A stretch of DNA of 64,000 bases, from assembly GCF_000719135.1 (NCBI RefSeq), contig NZ_JOEK01000009.1:248001-312000 (forward strand), given 5' to 3'. The stretch comes from Streptomyces avicenniae. Its GTDB lineage: Bacteria; Actinomycetota; Actinomycetes; Streptomycetales; Streptomycetaceae. The notes below the pieces were generated by a model. That model saw only the letters and a program-made list of their open reading frames with translations. It had not been told where the DNA came from and did not search any database. Both the position numbers and the translations under genes were made by a program. Numbering within the stretch: position 1 is the first letter of the stretch; the number at the start of each line of letters is the position of its first letter. This document shows positions 1 to 9,964 of the stretch, one piece after another.

Positions 1-660
1 CCTCTCGGTCTCGTCCAGCCGCCCCTGGCGCAGCAGCATCCACCCCTGAAGGTAGACGCCCGCGGCGGCACGCGTCTGGTCACCGGCACGGGCGGCCTCG
101 CGAACGGCCTCGCGCAACGCGATGTGTGCCAGGTCGTAGGCGCGCACCTGGGTGAGGTACCGCCCAGCCATGAGCATAACGTCGGCCCGCAGTCCGGCGG
201 CCTCGACCCCCAGCACGGAGACGGCGTGGTGGGCGCCCATGACGACGGGCGGCAGCATCCGGCCCAGCTCGACGTAGTCGTCACGGTAGTAGGCCGCGGC
301 CAGCTCTCGGGCCGCATGGCGGAGGTGCGGCAGGCTCAGTGACTCGTCCACGTCCGTCCGGGGCAGACCTGTCAGTCCGACGGCTGGTGCGACGGCTTGA
401 CGCAGAGCCATGAGCGCCATGGCCCGGTCGTCGGCGTGGAGATCCGCGCCGAGCCCCGGGGACTCGAACAATTGGGAGGTGCGCAGGCCGAGAGCGCGGG
501 CGAGCGCGTGATACGTGTCGATGCGCGCCGCCCCACCGGCCTCGATCTTCTTCACCACGTTGACGTGACAGCCCGCGCGCTCGGCGAGCTGTTCCTGCGT
601 CAGATTCAGATCGGCCCGTGCCCTGCGGACACGCCGCCCCGTGAGGTCGTTCTCGTCCAT
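1..660 (-). CDS. XRE-family regulator with TPR-like C-terminus (partial, 3' end off window)
   Basis: The frame is open from an ATG at 658-660 to the left edge, so at least 220 residues are present and the C-terminus is missing. Residues about 5-60 form an XRE helix-turn-helix (LTQEQLAERAGCHVNVVKKIE). The rest is helical and TPR-like (LRHAARELAAAYYRDDYVEL, then paired helices). In Streptomyces such proteins are often encoded beside DUF6879 genes, as here. An in-frame ATG at 703-705 or GTG at 697-699 could add 13-15 residues, but neither has a good Shine-Dalgarno; ATG 660 is preceded by GGTGGA. A transcriptional role is inferred from the domain; the ligand and targets are unknown. Confidence 0.85.
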   Translation of the reverse strand, partial: MDENDLTGRRVRRARADLNLTQEQLAERAGCHVNVVKKIEAGGAARIDTYHALARALGLRTSQLFESPGLGADLHADDRAMALMALRQAVAPAVGLTGLPRTDVDESLSLPHLRHAARELAAAYYRDDYVELGRMLPPVVMGAHHAVSVLGVEAAGLRADVMLMAGRYLTQVRAYDLAHIALREAVREAARAGDQTRAAAGVYLQGWMLLRQGRLDETER

Positions 661-964
661 TCGAGAATCCACCGCCTGTGCTCTTTGGTTGTCACTCACC
701 AGCATAGGTCGGTCGATCCACGGCCCCCTCCGGACCGCGTCACCCCGGAGCGACGACATGCTGAGGAACGCGTCCAGCACGTCCGCGACCCCACTGGGGA
801 AACCTCGCTGGTCAGCGACCTGCTCGACACCTGGCACAGCTGACCGAACCATCGAGGCGTCACCGTGATCTGCTCGCACCCCGGACACGGCGTCGGCATC
901 CCGGACAATGAAGCCGTGGTCCGTATTCCTGCACGAATGATTCATCTGGTCAGGGAGGCGTGCA
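661..964. other. Divergent intergenic region between XRE regulator and DUF6879 gene
   Basis: This stretch of about 300 bases separates two divergent genes and must hold both promoters. Open frames here are short and look like shadows. The only structure noted is a small palindrome, GAAT-G-ATTC, at 935-943 just upstream of the DUF6879 ribosome-binding site. No convincing -35/-10 pair was identified. Confidence 0.4.
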
Positions 965-1492
965 ATGCCGTCGAGCGTTCCCAGCTTCGATGAGCTGATC
1001 GGGAACTGCTCCCGATCCGCCGTGCACTTGGAAATGCGAGACTCCTACGCAGTGGACTACGAGGAGGGAGCCTTCGCCGCCTGGCGGAACGGTTTCCGCC
1101 ACGACCCGGCGGACCGGGACTCGTGGTGGCGCCCATGGCTCGACCTGGTGTCGGCAACCGTGTCGCGCGGGGTGGTGATGCGCCGGGCGCGAATCGTGTC
1201 CGAACCGGTCAGCGAGTACATCCGGTTCGAGCACTCCGGGACGTTCACCAACGTGGCCGCCGGTGAACAGGTCCGGTGGCTCCCGCGCCGCCACGCCTCC
1301 GACATCGCCCTGCCGGGCAACGACTTCTGGCTCTTCGACGAGGAATGGGTCCACTGGAACCACTTCTCGGGCACAGGAGAGTGGACGGGCGAGGACATCA
1401 CGAACGACGTCGCCGCCGCGGCGCTCTGCTCCGCGGCCTTCGAATCCGTCTGGAGCCGCGCCACCCCGCACGACGAGTACAAGATCCAGTAG
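965..1492 (+). CDS. DUF6879 family protein
   Basis: This 175-residue protein starts at an ATG preceded by GGGAGG at suitable spacing. The features fit the DUF6879 family: an N-terminal FDELIGNCSRSAVHLEMRDSY segment, a central R-A-R-I-V-S-E-P-x-S-E-Y-I-R-F core and a late NDFWLFDEEWVHWNHF segment rich in Trp and acidic residues. There is no signal peptide or membrane segment, so it should be cytoplasmic. The family's biochemical function is unknown; members often sit next to XRE regulators in Streptomyces, as here on the opposite strand. An effector or partner role for that regulator is inference only. Confidence 0.8.
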   Translation: MPSSVPSFDELIGNCSRSAVHLEMRDSYAVDYEEGAFAAWRNGFRHDPADRDSWWRPWLDLVSATVSRGVVMRRARIVSEPVSEYIRFEHSGTFTNVAAGEQVRWLPRRHASDIALPGNDFWLFDEEWVHWNHFSGTGEWTGEDITNDVAAAALCSAAFESVWSRATPHDEYKIQ

Positions 1493-1519
1493 CAGGAGCC
1501 CGACCGCGCATGCCCACGT

Positions 1520-1756
1520 CGCCGTCGTCCTCCGTGCTGGCCGCGAATGGGGTGAAGGCCGGGGTCCCGCGCCAGCTCGCGTGCGCCCAGACCGGCGCAG
1601 TTGACGATCACCGAGGCCGGGGCAGCGTCCGCGAGTGACGCCAGGCACCTGTTCGGCGATCACACGCACCGGGATGCCCGCCTCGGCGAGAACAACGGCG
1701 GTGGTCAGTCCCGCCACCCCAGCTCCGACAACGACGACGCGCCCGACCGCGGTCAT
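1520..1756 (-). pseudogene. D-amino-acid oxidase remnant (FAD-dependent DAO)
   Basis: From ATG 1754-1756 the minus strand reads an intact FAD Rossmann start (MTAVGRVVVVGAGVAGLTT, then VLAEAGIPVRVIAEQVPG), typical of D-amino-acid oxidases. The frame then meets, one base out of register (GTG 1609-1611), the segment IVNCAGLGARELARDPGLHP followed by IRGQH, which in DAO lies roughly 100 residues further on. After RGQH the similarity stops near 1520. So the middle is deleted, the frame is shifted and the catalytic C-terminal half is gone. This is a clear pseudogene; the left boundary is approximate. Confidence 0.75.
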
Positions 1757-1853
1757 GACTCCAACCCTAGCGACCTGGTGCCGTCCGGGGGCCGCGCTCG
1801 GCAACGGGTTCCGGCCGGAGACTGCGCGGCGAGGGGGGCGGGTGGGCAGTGCG

Positions 1854-2027
1854 GCGGCCCGGTCTCCTGCGTGGGGAGACCGGGCCGCGTGTGCGGGCGC
1901 CGGTCCCGAGGCACGGCTGACGGCTCGGGACCGGCGTCGCGGTGGTGCGGTGGTGCGGTGGTGCTGGCCGGGTGACCGGCCGTCCGTGCGGAGTGAGCCG
2001 CACGGACGGGGCGGTCCGGTCACCCGG
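1854..2027. terminator. Cluster of three strong hairpins downstream of the GH16 gene
   Basis: Three perfect stems lie in tandem. Hairpin 1 pairs 1854-1867 with 1875-1888 (14 bp, 7-nt loop). Hairpin 2 pairs 1898-1910 with 1924-1936 (13 bp). Hairpin 3 is nested: 1980-1991 pairs with 1998-2009 (12 bp, 6-nt loop) and is enclosed by 1968-1979 pairing with 2016-2027 (12 bp). They lie 77-250 nt beyond the GH16 stop and probably terminate the minus-strand beta-glucan operon; Streptomyces terminators often lack a U-tract. Confidence 0.7.
1941..1964 (+). repeat. Three perfect copies of an 8-bp tandem repeat (GGTGGTGC)
   Basis: Three exact, contiguous copies of an 8-bp unit lie between the second and third hairpins downstream of the GH16 gene. 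They are non-coding and probably arose by slippage; no function is assigned. Confidence 0.8.
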
Positions 2028-2103
2028 CCGTACCTGGGTGGTGCGAGGCGGCGGGATCAGGCGGTCGGGTCAGGCCGCCGGAACGCGCCGCCGTGGCGGC
2101 GGG

Positions 2104-3996
2104 TCAGGACTTCTGCTCGACCCTGACCCAGTCCACCTCGGCCTGGACGCCACCGGCGGCGATGCGGTCCACGCTGGACTGCGGCAGACCCCAGTACGGG
2201 CTGGTGACGCCGTTGTACCCACCGGGGTAGGCGCCGCCGAGCGCCAGGTTGAGGATGACGTACTGGTTGCTGTCGAAGACCCACTCGCCGCGCGTCGCCT
2301 CGACCTTCTGGCGCGTCAGCTCGTGGACCAGACGGTCGTCCACGTAGAAGCGCTGGGCCGTCGGGGTCCACTCGACGCTGTAGTTGTGCCACTGGTCGAT
2401 GGACTGCCCCGCCGGGAAGGTCTGGGAGGCGCCGATGTTGCCGTCGGCCGAGTAACCGGGGCCGTGGATACCGGCGCTGGTCCAGTTGGCGTAGCCGATG
2501 TTCTCCATGATGTCGATCTCACCACTGCCGGGCCAGGACACGTTCGGGTCGTCCACGTTGCTGCCCAGCAGCCAGAAGGCGGGCCAGAAGCCGTCGCCGA
2601 CAGGCATCCTGATACGGGCACTCACACGGCCGTAGGTGAAGTCGTACTTGGTGTTCGTGTCCACGCGGCCCGAGGAGAAGTCGTACACCGCGCCGTTGGG
2701 GGCCGTGGTGCAGCGGACGCAGTAGTTGGCGCGCAGCCGCAGGGTGCCACCGGCGACCTGGACGTTCTGCGGGGAGTCCACGTACGCCTGCGACTCGCCG
2801 TTCACCGAGTTCATGGTGGAACCGGTGGTGACGACGCGCCACTTGTTGCGGTCGATGGCGGTGCCGTTGAAGTCGTCGAGGAACGTGGTGCGGTAGGTGC
2901 CGTTCGACTCCGCGGGCAGCGGGGCGTACTGCACCGAGCCGCTGCCGCCCGTGCCCCAGACCTGGAACTCGTAGAGCGAGTAACCGAACTGGGCGGTGGA
3001 CGGCGCCGGGTTGTAGAAGGAGCGGCGCTCGACGCCGAGCATCCTGATGTACCGGGCATTGGCCGGGGTGCTCAGGGTGACGGTGTCGTGGCGGCCCACG
3101 GCCTCGCCCGGGCCCTGGATGTTGGCGCGCCGCGCGGCGACCTCGGAGGCCGAAGGCTGCCACACCGTACGCCAGTTGCGGTTGTCGTCCGAGACCTGGA
3201 TGCGGTAGTCCACGGCGTACGCGGCCTGCCAGTACAGATCGACGGACGTGATGCGCGAGGTGGCGCCCAGGTCCACGCCGACCCAGCGGTTGGCGTTCCA
3301 GTCGCTGGCCCAGCGGCTGACGTCGTCCCGCAGGTTCGCCGGGTAGCCGCCGTCGGTGACGTAGGCCGGGGAGTGCGCGGCGTCCTGGTAGAGGTCGCCG
3401 TAGGCCGGGTGGTTCAGGGCCAGGTTGGTGGTCGTGGTGGAGGCCGGGGCGGTCACGCCGCCGTAGACCTCGAAGGAGAAGAGCGAGTAGCCCCAGGGGG
3501 TCGCACGCTCGATACCGCGCAGCCGGACGTAGCGGCCGGTGACTTCCTGCGGGTAGGTGCGGGCGGTGATGTTGCCGCCGGTACCGGCGTTCTCGGTGAA
3601 GAACGAACGCCAGTTGGTGCCGTCGGAGGAGACCTCCAGGGCGTAGCGGCGGCCGAAGGCGGCCTCCCAGGCGAGGCGGACCTCGGTGATGCGGAAGGTC
3701 GAGCCGAGGTCGATCGCGACCCAGGCGTTGTCCGCGAAGTTGCTCGACCAGCGGGTGGTGCCGTTGCCGTCGAAGGCCCGGCTGGCCGCGTACTCGGCGT
3801 TCTCCGCGCCCGAGGAGGTGACGCGGGTGGGGCTGATGGCGGCGGACGAGGCGGCCAGGTCGCTGTTCCAGGCCGCCGCCCCGACCCCACCCGTGGGGTC
3901 GGCGGCGGCGGTGTTGCTGACTCCGGTGACGATGAACAGGAGGGCCACGCCGAGGGCGAGGATCCTGCTGCGTGCACGTATCCGACTGCGGAACAT
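2104..3996 (-). CDS. Secreted GH16 beta-glucanase with two F5/8-type (CBM32-like) domains
   Basis: 630 residues. Residues 1-32 are a signal peptide (Arg-rich start, hydrophobic LALGVALLFIVTGV, cleavage near NTAAA). Two discoidin/F5/8-type-C carbohydrate-binding domains follow, about 45-180 and 190-350. The C-terminal GH16 domain (about 365-628) carries the family signature SGEIDIMENIG; E493 would be the nucleophile and E498 the acid/base, with FWPAFWLLG just upstream. GH16 proteins of this type are laminarinase-like endo-beta-1,3(1,4)-glucanases. The start has GTGGAG upstream. It is last in the minus-strand locus, behind the beta-glucosidase, and probably has its own promoter (see 4069-4149). 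The exact glucan specificity is inferred. Confidence 0.93.
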   Translation of the reverse strand: MFRSRIRARSRILALGVALLFIVTGVSNTAAADPTGGVGAAAWNSDLAASSAAISPTRVTSSGAENAEYAASRAFDGNGTTRWSSNFADNAWVAIDLGSTFRITEVRLAWEAAFGRRYALEVSSDGTNWRSFFTENAGTGGNITARTYPQEVTGRYVRLRGIERATPWGYSLFSFEVYGGVTAPASTTTTNLALNHPAYGDLYQDAAHSPAYVTDGGYPANLRDDVSRWASDWNANRWVGVDLGATSRITSVDLYWQAAYAVDYRIQVSDDNRNWRTVWQPSASEVAARRANIQGPGEAVGRHDTVTLSTPANARYIRMLGVERRSFYNPAPSTAQFGYSLYEFQVWGTGGSGSVQYAPLPAESNGTYRTTFLDDFNGTAIDRNKWRVVTTGSTMNSVNGESQAYVDSPQNVQVAGGTLRLRANYCVRCTTAPNGAVYDFSSGRVDTNTKYDFTYGRVSARIRMPVGDGFWPAFWLLGSNVDDPNVSWPGSGEIDIMENIGYANWTSAGIHGPGYSADGNIGASQTFPAGQSIDQWHNYSVEWTPTAQRFYVDDRLVHELTRQKVEATRGEWVFDSNQYVILNLALGGAYPGGYNGVTSPYWGLPQSSVDRIAAGGVQAEVDWVRVEQKS

Positions 3997-4068
3997 GACG
4001 CTCCACTTCTGCTCATGGGGTGATGCAGGGAAGGTGGTGACCCTTCGTCAAACGCCTCGCGAAGAAAG

Positions 4069-4082
4069 TGAGAGCGCTCTCA
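4069..4082. promoter_or_regulatory. Perfect 14-bp palindrome TGAGAGCGCTCTCA (CebR/LacI-type operator)
   Basis: This palindrome lies 73-86 bp upstream of the GH16 start codon. It differs from the known Streptomyces CebR box (TGGGAGCGCTCCCA, cello-oligosaccharide repressor) only at the third base of each arm. A TTGACA hexamer on the minus strand (4122-4117) lies upstream of it, so a bound repressor would sit downstream of that -35. No equally good -10 was seen. Confidence 0.65.
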
Positions 4083-4130
4083 GATACCTGTGATGGTCAC
4101 GAGCAGATTGCGTGCATGTCAACTATGGCG

Positions 4131-5564
4131 TCAGGTTCCGGAACCGGTTACGGATTCCCGGGTCAGCTTGATGCTGTCGGCGTACCACTGACCGCTGTCC
4201 TTCACGGTCCGGCGCTGGGTGTCGTAATCCACCCGGACGATGCCGAACCGCTTGTCGTACCCGTAGGCCCACTCGAAGTTGTCGAAAAGGGACCACGCGA
4301 AGTAGCCGCGGATGTCCGCGCCCGCCGCGCGCGCCTTGGCGACCGCCCCGATGTGGTCGGCGAGGTAGGCGGTGCGGTCCGTGTCGTGGACCGTGCCGTC
4401 CTCCTCCGAGGTGTCGTCGAACGCGGCGCCGTTCTCCGTGATGACCAGCGGCACGCCGTAGTCCTCGTGCAGACGCACCAGGAGGCTCGTCAGGCCCTCC
4501 GGGACGATCTCCCAGTCCATGTGGGTCACCGGGCGGCCGAACGGGACGCCACGGACCACCGGGAGGCCGTCCTCGTCCGTCGTGGCGCCGTTCTCGTCGG
4601 TGCCCGCGAACTGGTGGCTGGTGTAGTAGTTGACGCCGACGACGTCCAGCGGCGTGGAGATGATCTCCAGGTCGCCGTCCTCGACGGGCAGTTCGATGCC
4701 TCGGGACGCGAAGTCCTCCAGCAGGTCGGCCGGGTAGCGGCCGTGCACCAGGGGGTCCATGTAGATCCGGGTGCCGAGGGCGTCCGCGCGGCGCTGCGCG
4801 GCACGGTCGGTCTCCGAGTCCGAGGCGGGGATGGTGTGGCCCATGTTGAGCGTGATGCCCAGGTCGAGCGGGCCGGTGGCGCGGGCCCGCAGGCGCTGCG
4901 CGGCGAGGCCGTGGCCCAGCAGCAGGTGGTGGACCGCCTTCATGGCGTCGCCGAAGTCCTTGCGGCCCGGCGCGTGGACACCGAGGTGGTAGCCCAGCAT
5001 GGCCGAGCACCAGGGCTCGTTCAGCGTCGTCCAGTGGACGACACGGTCGCCCAGCGCGTCGTACGCCAGCTCGGCGTAGTCGGCGAACCGGTAGGCCGTG
5101 TCACGGGCGGGCCAGCCGCCCGCGTCCTCCAGCTCCTGCGGGAGGTCCCAGTGGTAGAGCGTGACCCAGGGCGTCACGCCCCGGTCGAGCAGGGTGTCCA
5201 CGAGGCGGTCGTAGAACGCGACGCCCGCCGGGTTGGCCGGGCCACGGCCGCCGGGCTGGATGCGCGGCCAGGCCAGGGAGAAGCGGTACGTGTCCACGCC
5301 GAGACCGGCGATGAGGTCCACGTCCTCGGGCACGCGGTGGTAGTGGTCACAGGCGATGTCGCCGTTCTCCCCGTTGACCACGGCGCCCGGGACACGGCAG
5401 AACGTGTCCCAGATCGAGGGGGTGCGGCCGTCCTCGTCCACTGCACCCTCGATCTGGTACGAGGAGGTCGCGACCCCCCACCGGAAATCGGTGGCCAGTT
5501 CGGGGAAGGAGACGGCCACCGGCGCGGCGTCAGGCCGGCCGGACGGCGTTGCGATGGAGGTCAT
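4131..5564 (-). CDS. GH1 beta-glucosidase
   Basis: 477 residues, normal length for GH1, with no signal peptide, so probably intracellular. Acid/base E183 is in WTTLNEPWC and nucleophile E377 in LVITENGAAF. The N-terminal FRWGVATSSYQIEGA, the sugar-binding W/E region FAWSLFDNFEWAYGY and VNYYTSHQF are all present. It should hydrolyse imported beta-gluco-oligosaccharides from the non-reducing end. The gene follows the ATPase gene by 39 bp and probably belongs to the same transcript as the ABC transporter. Its 3' end also encodes the operator at 4134-4149. Confidence 0.95.
   Translation of the reverse strand: MTSIATPSGRPDAAPVAVSFPELATDFRWGVATSSYQIEGAVDEDGRTPSIWDTFCRVPGAVVNGENGDIACDHYHRVPEDVDLIAGLGVDTYRFSLAWPRIQPGGRGPANPAGVAFYDRLVDTLLDRGVTPWVTLYHWDLPQELEDAGGWPARDTAYRFADYAELAYDALGDRVVHWTTLNEPWCSAMLGYHLGVHAPGRKDFGDAMKAVHHLLLGHGLAAQRLRARATGPLDLGITLNMGHTIPASDSETDRAAQRRADALGTRIYMDPLVHGRYPADLLEDFASRGIELPVEDGDLEIISTPLDVVGVNYYTSHQFAGTDENGATTDEDGLPVVRGVPFGRPVTHMDWEIVPEGLTSLLVRLHEDYGVPLVITENGAAFDDTSEEDGTVHDTDRTAYLADHIGAVAKARAAGADIRGYFAWSLFDNFEWAYGYDKRFGIVRVDYDTQRRTVKDSGQWYADSIKLTRESVTGSGT
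4134..4149. promoter_or_regulatory. 16-bp copy of the LacI operator, inside the 3' end of the GH1 gene
   Basis: GGTTCCGGAACCGGTT is identical to 12878-12893 upstream of the locus's lacI gene, and contains the perfect 12-bp palindrome GGTTCCGGAACC. It lies within the last codons of the beta-glucosidase gene and just upstream of the TTGACA hexamer (4117-4122, minus strand) that may drive the GH16 gene. Binding by the LacI protein is inferred. Confidence 0.6.
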
Positions 5565-5603
5565 GGTGCTGTCGTCGCTCCTGTATGTTGCGCGGTCGGT
5601 CGG

Positions 5604-6592
<989 letters not shown>

Positions 6593-6596
<4 letters not shown>

Positions 6597-7645
6597 CGGA
6601 GGTTCCCCTTTCCTTTGGATACGGCCGGCGGGTCGGTGGGTTCCGACGGGGCCGTACCGTGCGGGGCGGCGTGCCGCGGGGCGCCGGTCGCGGGGCGACC
6701 GTCACGGACCACGGGGGTGAAGCCGACACGCATCTTGACGGAACGCTCCGCGCGCCCCTGGCTCCTGAGCCGGGGGTTGATGAACTCGTCGATGCCGAAG
6801 TTGATCAGCGAGAGCGCGGTGCCGAGCAGCGCGATGCACAGACCGGCGGGGACGAACCACCACCACGCGTCCTGGGCGAGGGCCTGGTTGCTCTGGGCCC
6901 AGAACAGCACGGTGCCCCAGTTCCAGTTCGAGATGTCGGCGATGCCCATGAAGGCGAGCGTGATCTCGGACAGGACGGCGAAGATGACCGTGCCGATGAA
7001 GCCGGAGGCGATGACCGGGGTCAGGTTCGGCAGCAGCTCGAAGACGATGATGCGCCAGGTGGACTCGCCGGACGCGCGGGCGGCCTGCACGTAGTCCCGG
7101 CCGCGCAGGGACAGGGTCTGGGCCCGCAGGACGCGGGCGCCCCAGGCCCAGGAGGTGAGCCCGATGACGAGGGCGATGATGAGGTCGCCCGTCTCCGGCA
7201 GGAAGCTGGTGATGATGATGATCAGCGGCAGGGACGGGATGACGAGGAAGACGTTGCTGACGGAGGACAGCACGTCGTCGCCGACACCGCCAAGGTATCC
7301 GGCCGTGACACCGATGAGGACGCCGAGGACGGTCGCGATCACGGCGGCCAGGAGGCCCACCAGGAGCACGCCCCTGGTGCCGACCAGGATCTGCGAGAAG
7401 ATGTCCTCGCCGGTCTGGGTCGTGCCGAACGGGTGGTCCCAGGACGGCGACTGGAGCAGGTCGTCGCTGCGCGCCGACGGGTCGTAGGGCGCCAGGGCCT
7501 CGCCGAAGATCGCCATCAGCAGGAAGACACCGAGGATGCCGAGGCCGATGGCGGTCTTGCGGTTGCGCAGGAAGCGGAACCTGTCGCGGCGCGGGGCCGC
7601 CGCCTCGGGGGAGGCGATGGCGGCTTCTGTGGCTTGCAGGGCCAT
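6593..7645 (-). CDS. ABC transporter permease (DppC/OppC-like)
   Basis: 350 residues. It has the short N-terminal segment and first membrane helix typical of OppC (IGLGILGVFLLMAIFGEAL), then DHPFGTTQTGEDIFSQILVG, several further helices, and the cytoplasmic EAA-like loop near RAARASGESTWRIIVFELLP. The C-terminal 50 residues are hydrophilic. The gene starts 4 bp after the preceding permease stop and its own stop overlaps the ATPase start, so translation is coupled. It should form the translocation pore with the DppB-like protein. Confidence 0.93.
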
Positions 7646-7649
7646 GTCG

Positions 7650-8626
7650 TTACCCCTCCCGCCGGGTGCGTGGGTCGAGCAGCAGATAGACGATGTCGGC
7701 CACCAGGTTGGCCGCCAGCACCGCCAGCGTGATGAAGAGGAAGACCCCCTGCATCAGCGGGTAGTCCTTCGCGCTCACGCCCTGGTAGAGGACGAACCCG
7801 ATGCCGGGGTAGGAGAAGACCATCTCCACGAGCAGGGTGCCGCCGACGATGAAGCCGAGCGACAGGGCGAAGTTCGAGATGTTCGGCAGGATGGCGTTGC
7901 GCGCGGCGTAGGAGAACATCACGCGGCGCTCGGACAGGCCCTTGGCCTGCGCGACGAGCACGTAGTCCTCGGCGGTGACGGACACCATCATGTTGCGCAT
8001 GCCGAGGATCCAGCCCGCGATGGAGCTGATGATGATCGTCACGCCGGGCAGGACGCCGTGGTACAGGGCGCTGCCGATGAAGTCGAGGTCCCAGCTGGGG
8101 ACGAACTCGTTGCTGTAGCCGCCGGACGCGGGGAACCACTGCCACTGGACGGCGAACACCGCGATGGCGATGAGGCCGAGCCAGAAGTAGGGGATGGCCG
8201 CGAAGAAGGTGGTGACCGGCAGCATCGAGTCGAGCCACGAGCCGCGCCGCCAGCCCGCGAGGATGCCGAGGCCGGTGCCGAGCAGGAAGCTGATGACCGT
8301 GGTGAGGCCCATCAGCGTCAGGGTCCACGGCATGCTCTGGCTGATGATGTCGGAGACGCCGGTCGGGAAGTAGGTGAACGACGTGCCGAGGTCACCGTTG
8401 AACAGGTTGCCCCAGTAGTCGAGGTACTGCCGCCACAGGGACGTCTCGTTGTCGAGGCCGAACAGGACCCGCAGGGAGTCGATGGCCTCGGTGCTGAGCT
8501 GGCCCTGGTACCGGTTGATCAGGGACTGCACCGGGTCGCCCGGCATGAGGCGCGGGATGAAGAAGTTGATCGTGATGGCGGCCCACGCCGTGGCGGCGTA
8601 GAACAGCACCCGCTGGATGAAGTACC

Positions 8627-8630
<4 letters not shown>
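7650..8630 (-). CDS. ABC transporter permease (DppB/OppB-like)
   Basis: 326 residues from GTG 8628-8630, which overlaps the upstream ATPase stop (GTGA); the protein then begins [20 protein letters not shown], the usual OppB-family start. An open extension to 8696 adds 22 residues unlike the family and is rejected. About six membrane helices, the early N-terminal [12 protein letters not shown] motif and the EAA loop [20 protein letters not shown] are present. It pairs with the DppC-like permease. Confidence 0.93.
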
Positions 8631-9769
<1,139 letters not shown>

Positions 9770-9801
9770 GACTTGGTGTCCTGTCGTACGAGGGCGAGAG
9801 G

Positions 9802-9855
9802 CGCCCGCCCCCGCCGCGGTGCTGGCGCGTGGTGTGGATGCGGCGGGGGCGGGCG
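9802..9855. terminator. Long hairpin between binding-protein gene and the rest of the transporter operon
   Basis: Positions 9802-9817 pair perfectly with 9840-9855: 16 bp, all G-C, with a 22-nt loop. It lies in the 195-bp gap between the binding-protein stop and the ATPase start. Such a structure could act as a partial terminator or as a 3' stabiliser, giving more binding protein than membrane subunits. That role is inferred from the usual expression pattern of ABC importers. Confidence 0.65.
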
Positions 9856-9964
9856 GGTCTGGCGGACCCGGCGGGGTCCTTGTCACTCGGGCCTTGTCAG
9901 GCGGTCCTCGTCATCGGGGGGCCTGGCCACAGGTCCTGACGGCGTGCTGGGGGGGTGCCCGTCG

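Noticed and set aside
1942..4023. Long plus-strand open frame of 693 codons
   Set aside because: It is the antisense shadow of the GH16 gene: no family match, Gly/Arg/Val-rich content, and the opposite strand has a full signal peptide, domains and catalytic residues.
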